From Runella slithyformis DSM 19594 (GTDB lineage: Bacteria > Bacteroidota > Bacteroidia > Cytophagales > Spirosomataceae), in the NCBI RefSeq assembly GCF_000218895.1, contig NC_015703.1:867501-931500 (forward strand): DNA of 64,000 nucleotides, given 5' to 3'. Within the stretch, counting starts at the first letter, position 1, and each line of letters begins with the position of its first letter. Below are positions 52,095 to 60,654 of this stretch, one piece after another. The notes below the pieces were generated by a model. The model worked only from the letters and a program-made list of their open reading frames with translations, was not told the origin of the DNA and searched no databases. The position numbers and the translations under genes are program-made.

Positions 52095-52297
52095 ATCGTT
52101 CTCAGAGTTTGATGTATTCTGCAAGCAGAGTATGAACAAATATCGGAAAAATGAGATAGGATGCAAATGGAGGCGTTAAAAAACTGCCGGGCAAACGTTA
52201 AACTTCCCGAAAGTTCTTAACTTTAGAGAAGTGATCCAAAACTATTATCCCTTTTGGGCTGTTACACACATACCCAAACTAACCAATTTCAGACACT

Positions 52298-53815
52298 ATG
52301 ACCTATCGTGAGTTGAAGTCTAAACAACTTCTCAAGATCCACACGCTTGGAGAATTAAAGGCCGCAGGTTATCAGCCAAAATCCATTAAACAGGAGTTAA
52401 GAGACAATCTGATTGAAAAATTACGGGCAAAAGAGTCGGTTTTCCCCGGCATTTGGGGGTATGAAGAAACGGTTATTCCTGACGTGGAACGGGCCATTTT
52501 GTCCATGCATCACATCAACCTGCTGGGTTTAAGAGGACAGGCGAAGACGCGTATTGCACGATTGATGGTCAATTTATTGGATGAATACATTCCGGTCGTG
52601 ACCGGCTCCGACCTCAACGATGACCCTTTGCAACCGCTTTCACGCTTTGCACGGGATATTGTCGCTGAAAAAGGTGACGACACTCCTATTTCATGGCTGC
52701 ACCGCGACGACCGCTACGCCGAAAAACTCGCCACGCCCGACGTCTCCATTGCCGACCTGATCGGGGATGTAGACCCCATCAAAGCCGCCACGCTCAAGCT
52801 GCCGTATTCGGATGAGCGCGTGATTCACTTCGGCCTTATTCCGCGATCGCATCGCTGTATCTTTGTCATCAACGAGCTCCCTGACTTACAGGCCCGTATT
52901 CAGGTATCTCTTTTTAATATTTTACAGGAAGGCGACATTCAGATTCGCGGTTTTAAACTGCGTTTGCCCCTCGATATTCAATTTGTATTTACGGCCAATC
53001 CCGAAGATTATACCAATCGCGGCAGCATCGTCACACCGCTGAAAGACCGGATTGACAGTCAGATCGTGACCCACTATCCTAAGTCGCTGGAAATAGGTCG
53101 GAAGATCACCGAACAGGAGGCCATTGTCAAGACCGAGCAGAAAGGCATGGTCAAAACCAATGAGATCATCAAAGACCTGATCGAGCAGATTGCCTTTGAA
53201 GCCCGCGAAAGTGAGTACGTTGATTCCAAAAGCGGGGTATCGGCGCGTTTAACGATTGCCGCTTACGAGAACCTGCTCTCGGCCGCCGAGCGACGGGTGC
53301 TTATGAATGGCGAAAAAGAGACCTACGTACGTATTTCTGATCTGTACGGTGTGGTTCCGGCCATTTGCGGTAAAGTGGAACTGGTCTATGAAGGCGAAGT
53401 GGAAGGTCCGGTCATCGTGGCCCAAAACCTGATCGGAAAGGCCATTCGTACCCAATTCCTGAACTACTTTGTTAATCCGGAATCGCTGAAGAAGAAAAAA
53501 GCGGCAAAAAACCCTTTCCAAAAAATTCAGGATTGGTTTGGCGAAAACGAAATGGATATTTTGAGTGGCCTCAGCAACCGGGAGTATGAAGCCCGCTTAC
53601 GCACGATTGAAGGCCTCGACGACTTGGTAGATGACTTCCACCGCGGACTGAGCCGCGAGGAGAAGCTGTTCTTAATGGAATTTGCCCTGCACGGCATGGC
53701 CGAATATTCACTCATCGGCAAACAGACCTTAGACAACGGCCTTCATTTCAAGGACCTGCTCGGCAGTATGTTTTCCGGCCCTGATGCCGAAGACGATGAC
53801 GACGATGTATTTTAA
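52298..53815 (+). CDS. MoxR/magnesium-chelatase-type AAA+ ATPase, 505 aa
   Basis: The AAA+ core lies at about 45-290. Walker A is GLRGQAKTR (K83), the GxxGxAKT form used by MoxR and chelatase ATPases. Walker B reads CIFVINELPDLQ, with Asn192 where Asp is expected before the catalytic Glu193. Sensor 1 is VFTANPEDYTNRGSI, and an arginine-finger region follows in LKDRIDSQI. The long C-terminal part (300-505) ends in an acidic tail DAEDDDDDVF. Such ATPases usually work with a VWA-domain partner; none is adjacent. The substrate is unknown. Confidence 0.85.
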   Translation: MTYRELKSKQLLKIHTLGELKAAGYQPKSIKQELRDNLIEKLRAKESVFPGIWGYEETVIPDVERAILSMHHINLLGLRGQAKTRIARLMVNLLDEYIPVVTGSDLNDDPLQPLSRFARDIVAEKGDDTPISWLHRDDRYAEKLATPDVSIADLIGDVDPIKAATLKLPYSDERVIHFGLIPRSHRCIFVINELPDLQARIQVSLFNILQEGDIQIRGFKLRLPLDIQFVFTANPEDYTNRGSIVTPLKDRIDSQIVTHYPKSLEIGRKITEQEAIVKTEQKGMVKTNEIIKDLIEQIAFEARESEYVDSKSGVSARLTIAAYENLLSAAERRVLMNGEKETYVRISDLYGVVPAICGKVELVYEGEVEGPVIVAQNLIGKAIRTQFLNYFVNPESLKKKKAAKNPFQKIQDWFGENEMDILSGLSNREYEARLRTIEGLDDLVDDFHRGLSREEKLFLMEFALHGMAEYSLIGKQTLDNGLHFKDLLGSMFSGPDAEDDDDDVF

Positions 53816-53840
53816 GTAGACCCACACATTTATATATACC

Positions 53841-53871
53841 AAAACGCCCCGTCAAGTTGACGGGGCGTTTT
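53841..53871. terminator. Bidirectional terminator after the AAA+ gene
   Basis: AAAACGCCCCGTCAA and its exact complement face each other around a single G (realistically a 13-bp stem with a 5-nt loop). The A and T runs at the two ends let it serve both the AAA+ gene and the convergent gene that ends at 53874. Confidence 0.88.
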
Positions 53872-53873
53872 CT

Positions 53874-54884
53874 TTAGGCCGCCATGGCCAACGGTGCACC
53901 GGGGCGAAAAGAATCCAGCAGCGGCCTAATATTTTGTTCTAACCGCTGTTTCATAAATCCATCCCGCAGATAGGCAGGCAGCGCGTCGATCCACTCCGCA
54001 TACCGGTCTATTCCTACCGCTTTCGCTACATAACACTCGTGTACAAAATTGATGTACTTCACAATGTTCAGTAACGACCGGTGAAACTGCGGGATATTGA
54101 TATCGGCTTCCACAAACCGCTCCAGCTCACGCTGATTGCCCGATACTTTGAGCCTTCCCATCATATCAAAATACGTAGTGACGCCCATGCTTTTGGCGAT
54201 CTGTTCCCAATGGCGAAGGTCAAATTTGGTCAGTATCTTTCCGGTCTTGGTCCTAAGCGCCTTTTCAGGATTGGCCTGTAAGCGTTGGCGATACGCCCGG
54301 GCGTACAGGTTACGCGTGGTTTTTAAGAATTGAGCCACATGTGCTTCCGCCTGCTTAGGGGTTTCGATCGGCAGCAACATTGGCTGCTCATCATTTTCCA
54401 ACAGATGATGCAGCGCATACTGCCCGACCGGGCCGGCAGCATAAAAACTGACCGCTCGCGGATACCAGCCTTTGACCACGTATCCGTTGATGATCTGCCG
54501 AACGGCTGATTCATTGGTTACATGAATCCCCTGAATCGCCAAAAACGCCTTGGCACTGTACAACAGACTGTAATATGCCTGAGGGAACGTCCAGTGAAGG
54601 GCATATTTCTGAAAGTTCTCATCGGGATTGGCGGCGGTAGTGCGCAAGGTATACTCTGCATTCCAGGCGTTGAGAAGCCACTTTTTGGCAGCTTCCAACC
54701 GCTCGGGTTCGTGCTTCGGACGGAATGTTTTAAACCATCCTATACGCCCGATTCCGTACACACCGGCCAGGTGACGAATGTGGTAATCTATCCCCCTGAA
54801 GTGATTTAAAAATACCTGCGCAGGAATGGATTTCCGCCACTGCTCCTCAGTAGTTGTTAATTGATTTTCCGGTTGATCTATCAT
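53874..54884 (-). CDS. Unknown protein with HEPN-like segment, 336 aa
   Basis: Family not recognised. The protein is soluble and mostly helical. Residues about 95-115 (WTFPQAYYSLLYSAKAFLAI) resemble the HEPN helix in which an aromatic pair is followed by small residues (compare AYYAMFHAAR in known HEPN proteins). An R-x4-6-H motif is not clear. A conserved-looking basic patch lies around RAYRQRLQANPEKALRTKTG. It faces the AAA+ ATPase gene across a shared terminator. Confidence 0.5.
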   Translation of the reverse strand: MIDQPENQLTTTEEQWRKSIPAQVFLNHFRGIDYHIRHLAGVYGIGRIGWFKTFRPKHEPERLEAAKKWLLNAWNAEYTLRTTAANPDENFQKYALHWTFPQAYYSLLYSAKAFLAIQGIHVTNESAVRQIINGYVVKGWYPRAVSFYAAGPVGQYALHHLLENDEQPMLLPIETPKQAEAHVAQFLKTTRNLYARAYRQRLQANPEKALRTKTGKILTKFDLRHWEQIAKSMGVTTYFDMMGRLKVSGNQRELERFVEADINIPQFHRSLLNIVKYINFVHECYVAKAVGIDRYAEWIDALPAYLRDGFMKQRLEQNIRPLLDSFRPGAPLAMAA

Positions 54885-55131
54885 TTATTTTGGTATTATT
54901 TCAATAAAACATCACTATACTATACCAACGGAAATGCCCCTTGTAAAGTTCGCTGTAAACCCAACCATTTCCATAGTATATATCTCTAATAATCAATTAT
55001 TTATATACATAATTAAAAATAAAAATACCCTGAAAAACCTCTTTGAAAACGCTTAAAATACTATGTAATTTTTCCAACAATACCCGTTTTAATTAAAAAA
55101 GAAAAATCCGATAAACCTCCGACGAAGGCCT

Positions 55132-55139
55132 TATCTTTG
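55132..55139 (+). promoter_or_regulatory. -7 box of the TPR lipoprotein promoter
   Basis: TATCTTTG fits TAnnTTTG exactly, 22 bp upstream of the ATG at 55162. The 277-bp stretch 54885-55161 is otherwise AT-rich and without a gene. Confidence 0.5.
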
Positions 55140-55161
55140 TTGCTTAAACCAATGATTATTC

Positions 55162-56220
55162 ATGAGCGCACGTCTCTCTTCAAAAACACGGCAACCCAAC
55201 ATCATCCTTTTCGTTTTTGCCCTTTTGGGCATGGCAGTAACGGCCTGCTCCGACCAAGATCAAACGGAAGCTGCACGGTTTTTCTTAAAAGGGAACCTTG
55301 CCCTGGAACAGAAAGAATACGCCGGTGCGATTCGGTACTATAATGAGGCCCTTGAGAAACAAAATGATCTTCCGGACGTACACAGCAATCGCGGCATTGC
55401 CTATCTGCGAATGGGAGAATTGGACAAAGCATTGGAAGATTTTAATAAAGCCCTCGAAATAGATAAGAATTTCGATCAGGCATATTTCAACCGGGCGGGG
55501 GTTTTGATCGACAAAAATGAGTTTGCACCGGCCGCTGCCGACCTTGAGCAGATCAGAAAAGCCTACCAGGACTCCTCCAATTATTACTTAAAATGGGGAG
55601 ACCTGAAATCTCAACAGGGGTATTATGAGCAGGCGCTTTCGGAATATGACCGCGCGCTGACATTACGACCCGAAAACGTACAGGCACTCGTCAATCGCGG
55701 GGCGGTGTATTTTACCGGGAAAAACTTCAAGGAGGCGCAGGCTGATTTTGAAAAAGCATTGCAGCTTAATCCACAGCAGGAACTGGCGTATAACAACCTT
55801 GCGCTCATCTTCGCGCGGAATAATCAACCCGAGAAAGCCCTGAAGTTTATCGACCGTGCCTTGGATTTTGATGTGGTGAACCCGATCTATTTAAACAATA
55901 AAGGCTACGTACTGCTCCTGCAAAACAACTTGGAAGAAGCCAAAAAATTGATTGACCAATCACTGGCCAAAGCGCCCGAAAACAGCTATGCTCACCGAAA
56001 TTCGGGGCTTTATTTTCTTCGAAAAAATCAAACCGCCGAGGCCTTGGCTGCTTTTAAAAAAGCCTATAGCCTCGATCCGTCCACAGACCAAATCCATGCG
56101 TGGTTGGGAGAAGCACTGTTTTTGAGCGGTCAGAAAGAGAAAGCGTGTAAGACATGGCGACAGGGAAAAGCGCTGGGCGACGATGAGTCTGCCATAAAGT
56201 TCAATCAAAAATGTAACTGA
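55162..56220 (+). CDS. TPR-repeat lipoprotein, 352 aa
   Basis: A lipoprotein signal ends at Cys29 (ALLGMAVTAC). Nine or so tetratricopeptide repeats follow, with the usual W/Y-L-G-Y-A-F-P spacing, for example YAGAIRYYNEALEKQNDLPD, MGELDKALEDFNKALEIDKN, YYEQALSEYDRALTLRPEN and FKEAQADFEKALQLNPQQ. TPR solenoids hold protein partners, so an envelope scaffold role is likely; the partner is unknown. The following EamA gene begins 42 bp downstream and may share the transcript. Confidence 0.88.
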   Translation: MSARLSSKTRQPNIILFVFALLGMAVTACSDQDQTEAARFFLKGNLALEQKEYAGAIRYYNEALEKQNDLPDVHSNRGIAYLRMGELDKALEDFNKALEIDKNFDQAYFNRAGVLIDKNEFAPAAADLEQIRKAYQDSSNYYLKWGDLKSQQGYYEQALSEYDRALTLRPENVQALVNRGAVYFTGKNFKEAQADFEKALQLNPQQELAYNNLALIFARNNQPEKALKFIDRALDFDVVNPIYLNNKGYVLLLQNNLEEAKKLIDQSLAKAPENSYAHRNSGLYFLRKNQTAEALAAFKKAYSLDPSTDQIHAWLGEALFLSGQKEKACKTWRQGKALGDDESAIKFNQKCN

Positions 56221-56262
56221 TCTTTCCCAAAACTATCAGTTCATTTTATAACGTTTACTTTT

Positions 56263-57123
56263 TTGAAAAATATTCTCTTCGGCCTCCTTTTTGCGGCCTT
56301 ATGGGCCTCGGCCTCGGTAGCAACCAAGTTTGGGATCCGCTCGGCCGACCCGCTCATCTTAGCCAATGTACGTTTTCTCATAGCGGGCAGCCTGATGCTT
56401 GGCTTTGCCTACATTATCCAAAAAAATCCGCTGCCTAAAGGCAAAGAATGGCGTCAGCTCTTCACGTTCGCTTTTCTTAATACGACGCTCTACCTGAGTG
56501 CATTTGTGATTTCAATGCGCGAAGTGGCCGCCGGGATCGGCAGTTTGTCCACGGCTACCGGTCCGCTCTTTGTCATTATCATTTCTACCGTTTGGCTCCG
56601 GCGCAGTTTAAAATGGTATGAGATCCTTGGGGTAGGGCTGGGGCTTTCGGGCGCCGCAATGGCTACCTGGCCACTTCTCCAAAACAGCTACGCCAGTGTG
56701 CGCGGATTATCCATCCTCATGGCAGGTATTGTGGCCGTATCGACAGCGAGCGTCTATTATTCCAACGTAAAATGGCAACTGTCCAACCTGCTCATCAATG
56801 GTTGGCAGGTGATGCTCGGAGGGTTTATGCTGCTGCCTTTTACCCTTTACTTTGCCGATTGGCAGCACGCCCAATGGAATCTATCGTTTTGGGCTTCGGT
56901 GGGCTGGCTGATCATTCCTGTGTCGGTGGTTTCCCTGCAACTTTGGTTTTATCTGCTGCGTCGTGATGCCGTCAAGGCTTCCCTGTGGCTTTTTTTATGT
57001 CCTATCTTTGGGTTTACCTATTCCAATCTGTTGCTCAATGAGCCGCTTTCATGGCATACATTTGCGGGTACGGCATTGGTGATCGCGGGACTGTATGTGG
57101 CACAGCGTGATAAATTTTCCTAA
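56263..57123 (+). CDS. EamA-family (DMT) transporter, 286 aa
   Basis: Ten TM helices are arranged as two EamA repeats; the first starts GLLFAALWASASVATKFGI and the second near LSILMAGIVAVSTASVYYS. The family exports amino acids and other metabolites; the substrate cannot be predicted. The start is a TTG at 56263, because no ATG lies before the first conserved helix. Confidence 0.85.
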   Translation: MKNILFGLLFAALWASASVATKFGIRSADPLILANVRFLIAGSLMLGFAYIIQKNPLPKGKEWRQLFTFAFLNTTLYLSAFVISMREVAAGIGSLSTATGPLFVIIISTVWLRRSLKWYEILGVGLGLSGAAMATWPLLQNSYASVRGLSILMAGIVAVSTASVYYSNVKWQLSNLLINGWQVMLGGFMLLPFTLYFADWQHAQWNLSFWASVGWLIIPVSVVSLQLWFYLLRRDAVKASLWLFLCPIFGFTYSNLLLNEPLSWHTFAGTALVIAGLYVAQRDKFS

Positions 57124-57136
57124 ATGCCCCTGCGCG

Positions 57137-57697
57137 TTAAAAAACCTTTTTTACACTGAGCCCAAAAGCCACGGCATTATTTTGCAGAGGTTCGGCCGAA
57201 AGTCCGAGGCGCAGACGACCCAAGCGGGAATTATAGGTATTGACGGCTTTCCGCAATTTAGCATTGGCGATTAGGTTGGACGTCAACGATACGCCGATCG
57301 CTCCAAAATAGGTGATCCAAAACGTTTGGCGACTCACCCCGCTTCCTCCCCCCGAGCGCGATGTCACTAAAAAGTAAAGACCCGGCAACGCCGACACCAC
57401 CGAGCCGATCGTTCGGATCGTACGTGCCTGTGTAAAGTAACGGTTTACTTCCGGGTCGTCCATTTCACCAAAGGGTATCTCCAGCGAATACTGGTTGCGC
57501 AGGCGAAGACCGCCGTAGTAATAACGGCCATTGCTTCCCATGATAATAGGCTTCAAATGAGCCCCTTCTACTAAAGGCTCAAAAAAAACGGTATCTCTGC
57601 GAGGAATGCTTTTTTGTTGGGCAAGCAGCGAAGAGGCGGCAAAACAGAAAATAAATACGGCCGAAAGGACGTGGTGGACTCGTTTGAAACTTCTCAT
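57137..57697 (-). CDS. Hypothetical exported protein, 186 aa
   Basis: Family not recognised. A signal peptide spans about 1-26 (LSAVFIFCFAASSLLAQQ). Two moderately hydrophobic helices occur in the middle (TIGSVVSALPGLYFLVTS and FWITYFGAIGVSLTSNLIA), and the end is strand-like (RLRLGLSAEPLQNNAVAFGL). It may be a small outer-membrane or membrane-associated protein. It is convergent with the EamA gene, 14 bp apart. Confidence 0.55.
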   Translation of the reverse strand: MRSFKRVHHVLSAVFIFCFAASSLLAQQKSIPRRDTVFFEPLVEGAHLKPIIMGSNGRYYYGGLRLRNQYSLEIPFGEMDDPEVNRYFTQARTIRTIGSVVSALPGLYFLVTSRSGGGSGVSRQTFWITYFGAIGVSLTSNLIANAKLRKAVNTYNSRLGRLRLGLSAEPLQNNAVAFGLSVKKVF

Positions 57698-58149
57698 GAG
57701 AACCTGTCAATAAAGCAAATGAACGGTGAAAAAATGAATGGGATACTACTGCGTCATTCCAAAAGTTAACACAAAAATGGTAATCTAACCGGTAATTTTA
57801 CGGATCGGGCAAATAATTCGTCAAAAAACGAAAAAAGAAAGACATTAAAATAGGATTAAAAAAAGACAGCCTCAACTCAAAAATTGCCCAAAAAAGCAAA
57901 ATACAGAAGCAGGAATTCCACAATTAATTAACTGAAAATAAGCTATTTAATAACACCATTACCTCTTCACTCTCCTCTTTAACCGTAACTGCTTAACGGT
58001 TACAAATACGGTACTATTTGTATTTTAATGGCAAATTAATCTCGCGAAATCCTTACCTGCGTAGATTTGAGTATTCAATAGCAAAAAGCTATATAGACCG
58101 TCCTTATTTTATTCCTCTACTGAGTTCATAGCAAACACCATATACGTAC
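57698..58149 (+). promoter_or_regulatory. 452-bp upstream region of dabA with -7 box and palindrome
   Basis: No gene is seen. TAGATTTG at 58062-58069 matches TAnnTTTG exactly and would start the dabAB transcript about 75 nt before the ATG. An inverted repeat TAACCGT / ACGGTTA (57980-57986 and 57996-58002) lies about 60 bp further upstream, in the place expected for a regulator site. The rest is AT-rich. Confidence 0.45.
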
Positions 58150-60645
58150 ATGAAAACACATGATTCATTGTTCGATGAACACGAAGTACTTCATGATTTG
58201 AAGCACTTTTTACCTGCTCAGGCTCCGCTCAAAGATTTTATTCATCACAATACCCTTCACGCTTTTCAGGATAAAAAATTTTACGAGGCTACCCAAAGCG
58301 CGTCCGAAATATTTGGGTACAAGGTTTCTCTGTCGTTGGATGAATATCGGGCCCTGTATGAGTCACAACGCATCAGAAAAGAGGTTCTTGACAAAGTGAT
58401 TGCCGAAAGAAAAGGGCCCAAGGCGGTCAAAGAGTGGCATACGAATCTTGTTTCGAAAAAGTACGAATCTTCTGCATTGCCCAGAATCGGCGCGTTGAGA
58501 GCCAATTGGAAAAAACACTACCGAGTGGATCTGGACTCCCTCGTTCACCCCATTCTTTTCAGAGTTCTTTGCAGTTATCTTGATCAGGGAATCTCCATTT
58601 GGAATTTTCCCATCAAGGAAAAGACCTTTCTTGCGTCCATGCGGGAGCTTGAAAAAAATAGTTTTTCGAGTATTTTCAGAACCGCCCGCGCCAAGGACCT
58701 GCTCTTGAACAGTACCTGTGAGATCCGGTCGCTCTTAAAGATGCTGGTGGGAAAAAAAGAATTGTATACACAATATCTGTATGACCAACAGTTTGCGCAT
58801 CAGGGCTGGTCAGGAATGGTATCGGCCATTGAAGACCAGCCGCAAACCCTGCTGGACCGCCGTAAGATCTCACTGCATGATCTGGTCGTGTTTGAGCTTT
58901 TGCTCGAAATTGACGCCCTTGATTTTCATTGCGGCCCCCAATGGCTTCCCTTAAAAGACCATATCATTCAGGAACCGACACCCCTTTTTGCACCCGTTCC
59001 CCCAACCGAACTGAACGAAGCCCTCACGATCTGGCAGGAGGCGTTTGAATGGAGTTATTATGACCAGGTCCTCACGGGGCTCCAAAACAATACCCACCGG
59101 AAGGTGGAAAAACCGCGTAAGAGTTTTCAGGCAATGTTTTGCATCGACGACCGGGAATGCTCGCTCCGCCGCTATTTGGAAGACCTTGACCCCGCCTGCG
59201 AAACCTTCGGTACCCCGGGCTTTTTTGGCGTGGAGTTCTTTTATCAACCCGAAGACGGCAAGTTTTACACCAAAGTATGCCCCGCTCCCGTTACGCCCAA
59301 ATACCTGATTAAAGAAGTTGGCAATAAGAACCGTCGGCAGAAAGATATTCACTTTTCTAAACACTCCCACTCTTTTTACAGTGGCTGGCTGATCTCTCAA
59401 ACCCTCGGGTTTTGGTCGGCCGTGAAGTTGTTTGGAAATATATTCAGGCCCTCCATGAGCCCGGCCACGGCATCTTCCTTCAAGCACATGGATCGCTTTT
59501 CGACACTTACCATCGAAAACAAACACGTCGACCACCGGGAAAACAACCTTCAGATCGGATTTACGATTGATGAAATGGCCATCCGTGTCGAAAACCTGCT
59601 GAAAAGCATTGGATTGGTCGACCACTTTGCCCCTATCGTCTATGTGATCGGACACGGTTCCAGCAGCGTAAACAACCCTCACTACGCAGCTTACGACTGC
59701 GGTGCCTGCGCGGGTCGGGCCGGCTCGGTCAACTCACGAGTGATCTCTTTTATGGCCAATCACCCGAAAGTAAGGGCCATTCTAAGCGAGAGAGGTATTG
59801 TGATTCCGGCAGATACTCAGTTTGTGGGTGGGCTTCATGACACAACCCGCGACGAGATCGTGTATTTCGACGAAAACTCTCTGTCGCCTAAAAACCTGAC
59901 AAGCCACAACAAAAATGAAATTATTTTTGAGAAAGCCCTGGATTACAACGCCAAGGAGCGCTCGCGCCGGTTTGAATCGATTGATACCACATTGAGTCCG
60001 CAGAAAATCCACGAAAAAATAAGGCTGCGTTCGGTATCGCTGTTTGAGCCTCGCCCCGAACTCAATCATGCCACCAATGCCCTGTGCATCATTGGTCGCC
60101 GTGAATTATCCAAAGGAGTGTTTCTGGACCGAAGGGCTTTTTTAAATTCGTTTGACTATCAGGTAGACCCTGAAGGTAAGTACCTCCTCAACATCCTCAA
60201 TGCGGCCGCTCCGGTATGCGGCGGTATCAATCTGGAGTATTTTTTCTCCCGGGTCGACAACCAGAAACTGGGTGCCGGCACGAAGCTTCCACACAATGTC
60301 ATGGGCCTTTTTGGGGTAGCCAACGGCATTGACGGCGATTTGCGGCCGGGACTTCCCAGCCAAATGATCGAGGTGCACGACCCCGTGCGCCTGCTGATGA
60401 TCGTGGAGCACTTCCCCGAAGTAGTGCTGACTACGATTCAGAAAAATCCCGCCACTTACGAATGGTTTATCAATGAGTGGGTAAACCTCGCCGTCGTACA
60501 TCCTGAAACGCACAAAATCTCGGTATTTAGAAATGGGGAGTTTGTTCCTTACCATCCGTTGAAGAACCGTGTTGATGCGATTGATAATATTGCGTCTTTG
60601 TTGGAAAAATATCAGGAAAATCTTCCCGTTTACTCACTTAACTAG
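58150..60645 (+). CDS. dabA: Inorganic carbon transporter subunit DabA (DUF2309)
   Basis: DabA is the cytoplasmic, carbonic-anhydrase-like half of the DAB system: coupled to ion flow through DabB it converts CO2 to bicarbonate inside the cell. The zinc site expected for the family is visible: C331 and D333 in CIDDRECSLRR, H502 in VIGHGSSSVNNPH, and C517 in YDCGACAGRAGSVNSR. At 831 residues it has normal length. The order dabA then dabB with a 9-bp gap is unusual only in direction, since many clusters begin with dabB. Upstream control elements lie at 57980-58069. Confidence 0.93.
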   Translation: MKTHDSLFDEHEVLHDLKHFLPAQAPLKDFIHHNTLHAFQDKKFYEATQSASEIFGYKVSLSLDEYRALYESQRIRKEVLDKVIAERKGPKAVKEWHTNLVSKKYESSALPRIGALRANWKKHYRVDLDSLVHPILFRVLCSYLDQGISIWNFPIKEKTFLASMRELEKNSFSSIFRTARAKDLLLNSTCEIRSLLKMLVGKKELYTQYLYDQQFAHQGWSGMVSAIEDQPQTLLDRRKISLHDLVVFELLLEIDALDFHCGPQWLPLKDHIIQEPTPLFAPVPPTELNEALTIWQEAFEWSYYDQVLTGLQNNTHRKVEKPRKSFQAMFCIDDRECSLRRYLEDLDPACETFGTPGFFGVEFFYQPEDGKFYTKVCPAPVTPKYLIKEVGNKNRRQKDIHFSKHSHSFYSGWLISQTLGFWSAVKLFGNIFRPSMSPATASSFKHMDRFSTLTIENKHVDHRENNLQIGFTIDEMAIRVENLLKSIGLVDHFAPIVYVIGHGSSSVNNPHYAAYDCGACAGRAGSVNSRVISFMANHPKVRAILSERGIVIPADTQFVGGLHDTTRDEIVYFDENSLSPKNLTSHNKNEIIFEKALDYNAKERSRRFESIDTTLSPQKIHEKIRLRSVSLFEPRPELNHATNALCIIGRRELSKGVFLDRRAFLNSFDYQVDPEGKYLLNILNAAAPVCGGINLEYFFSRVDNQKLGAGTKLPHNVMGLFGVANGIDGDLRPGLPSQMIEVHDPVRLLMIVEHFPEVVLTTIQKNPATYEWFINEWVNLAVVHPETHKISVFRNGEFVPYHPLKNRVDAIDNIASLLEKYQENLPVYSLN

Positions 60646-60654
60646 CACTTTGCC

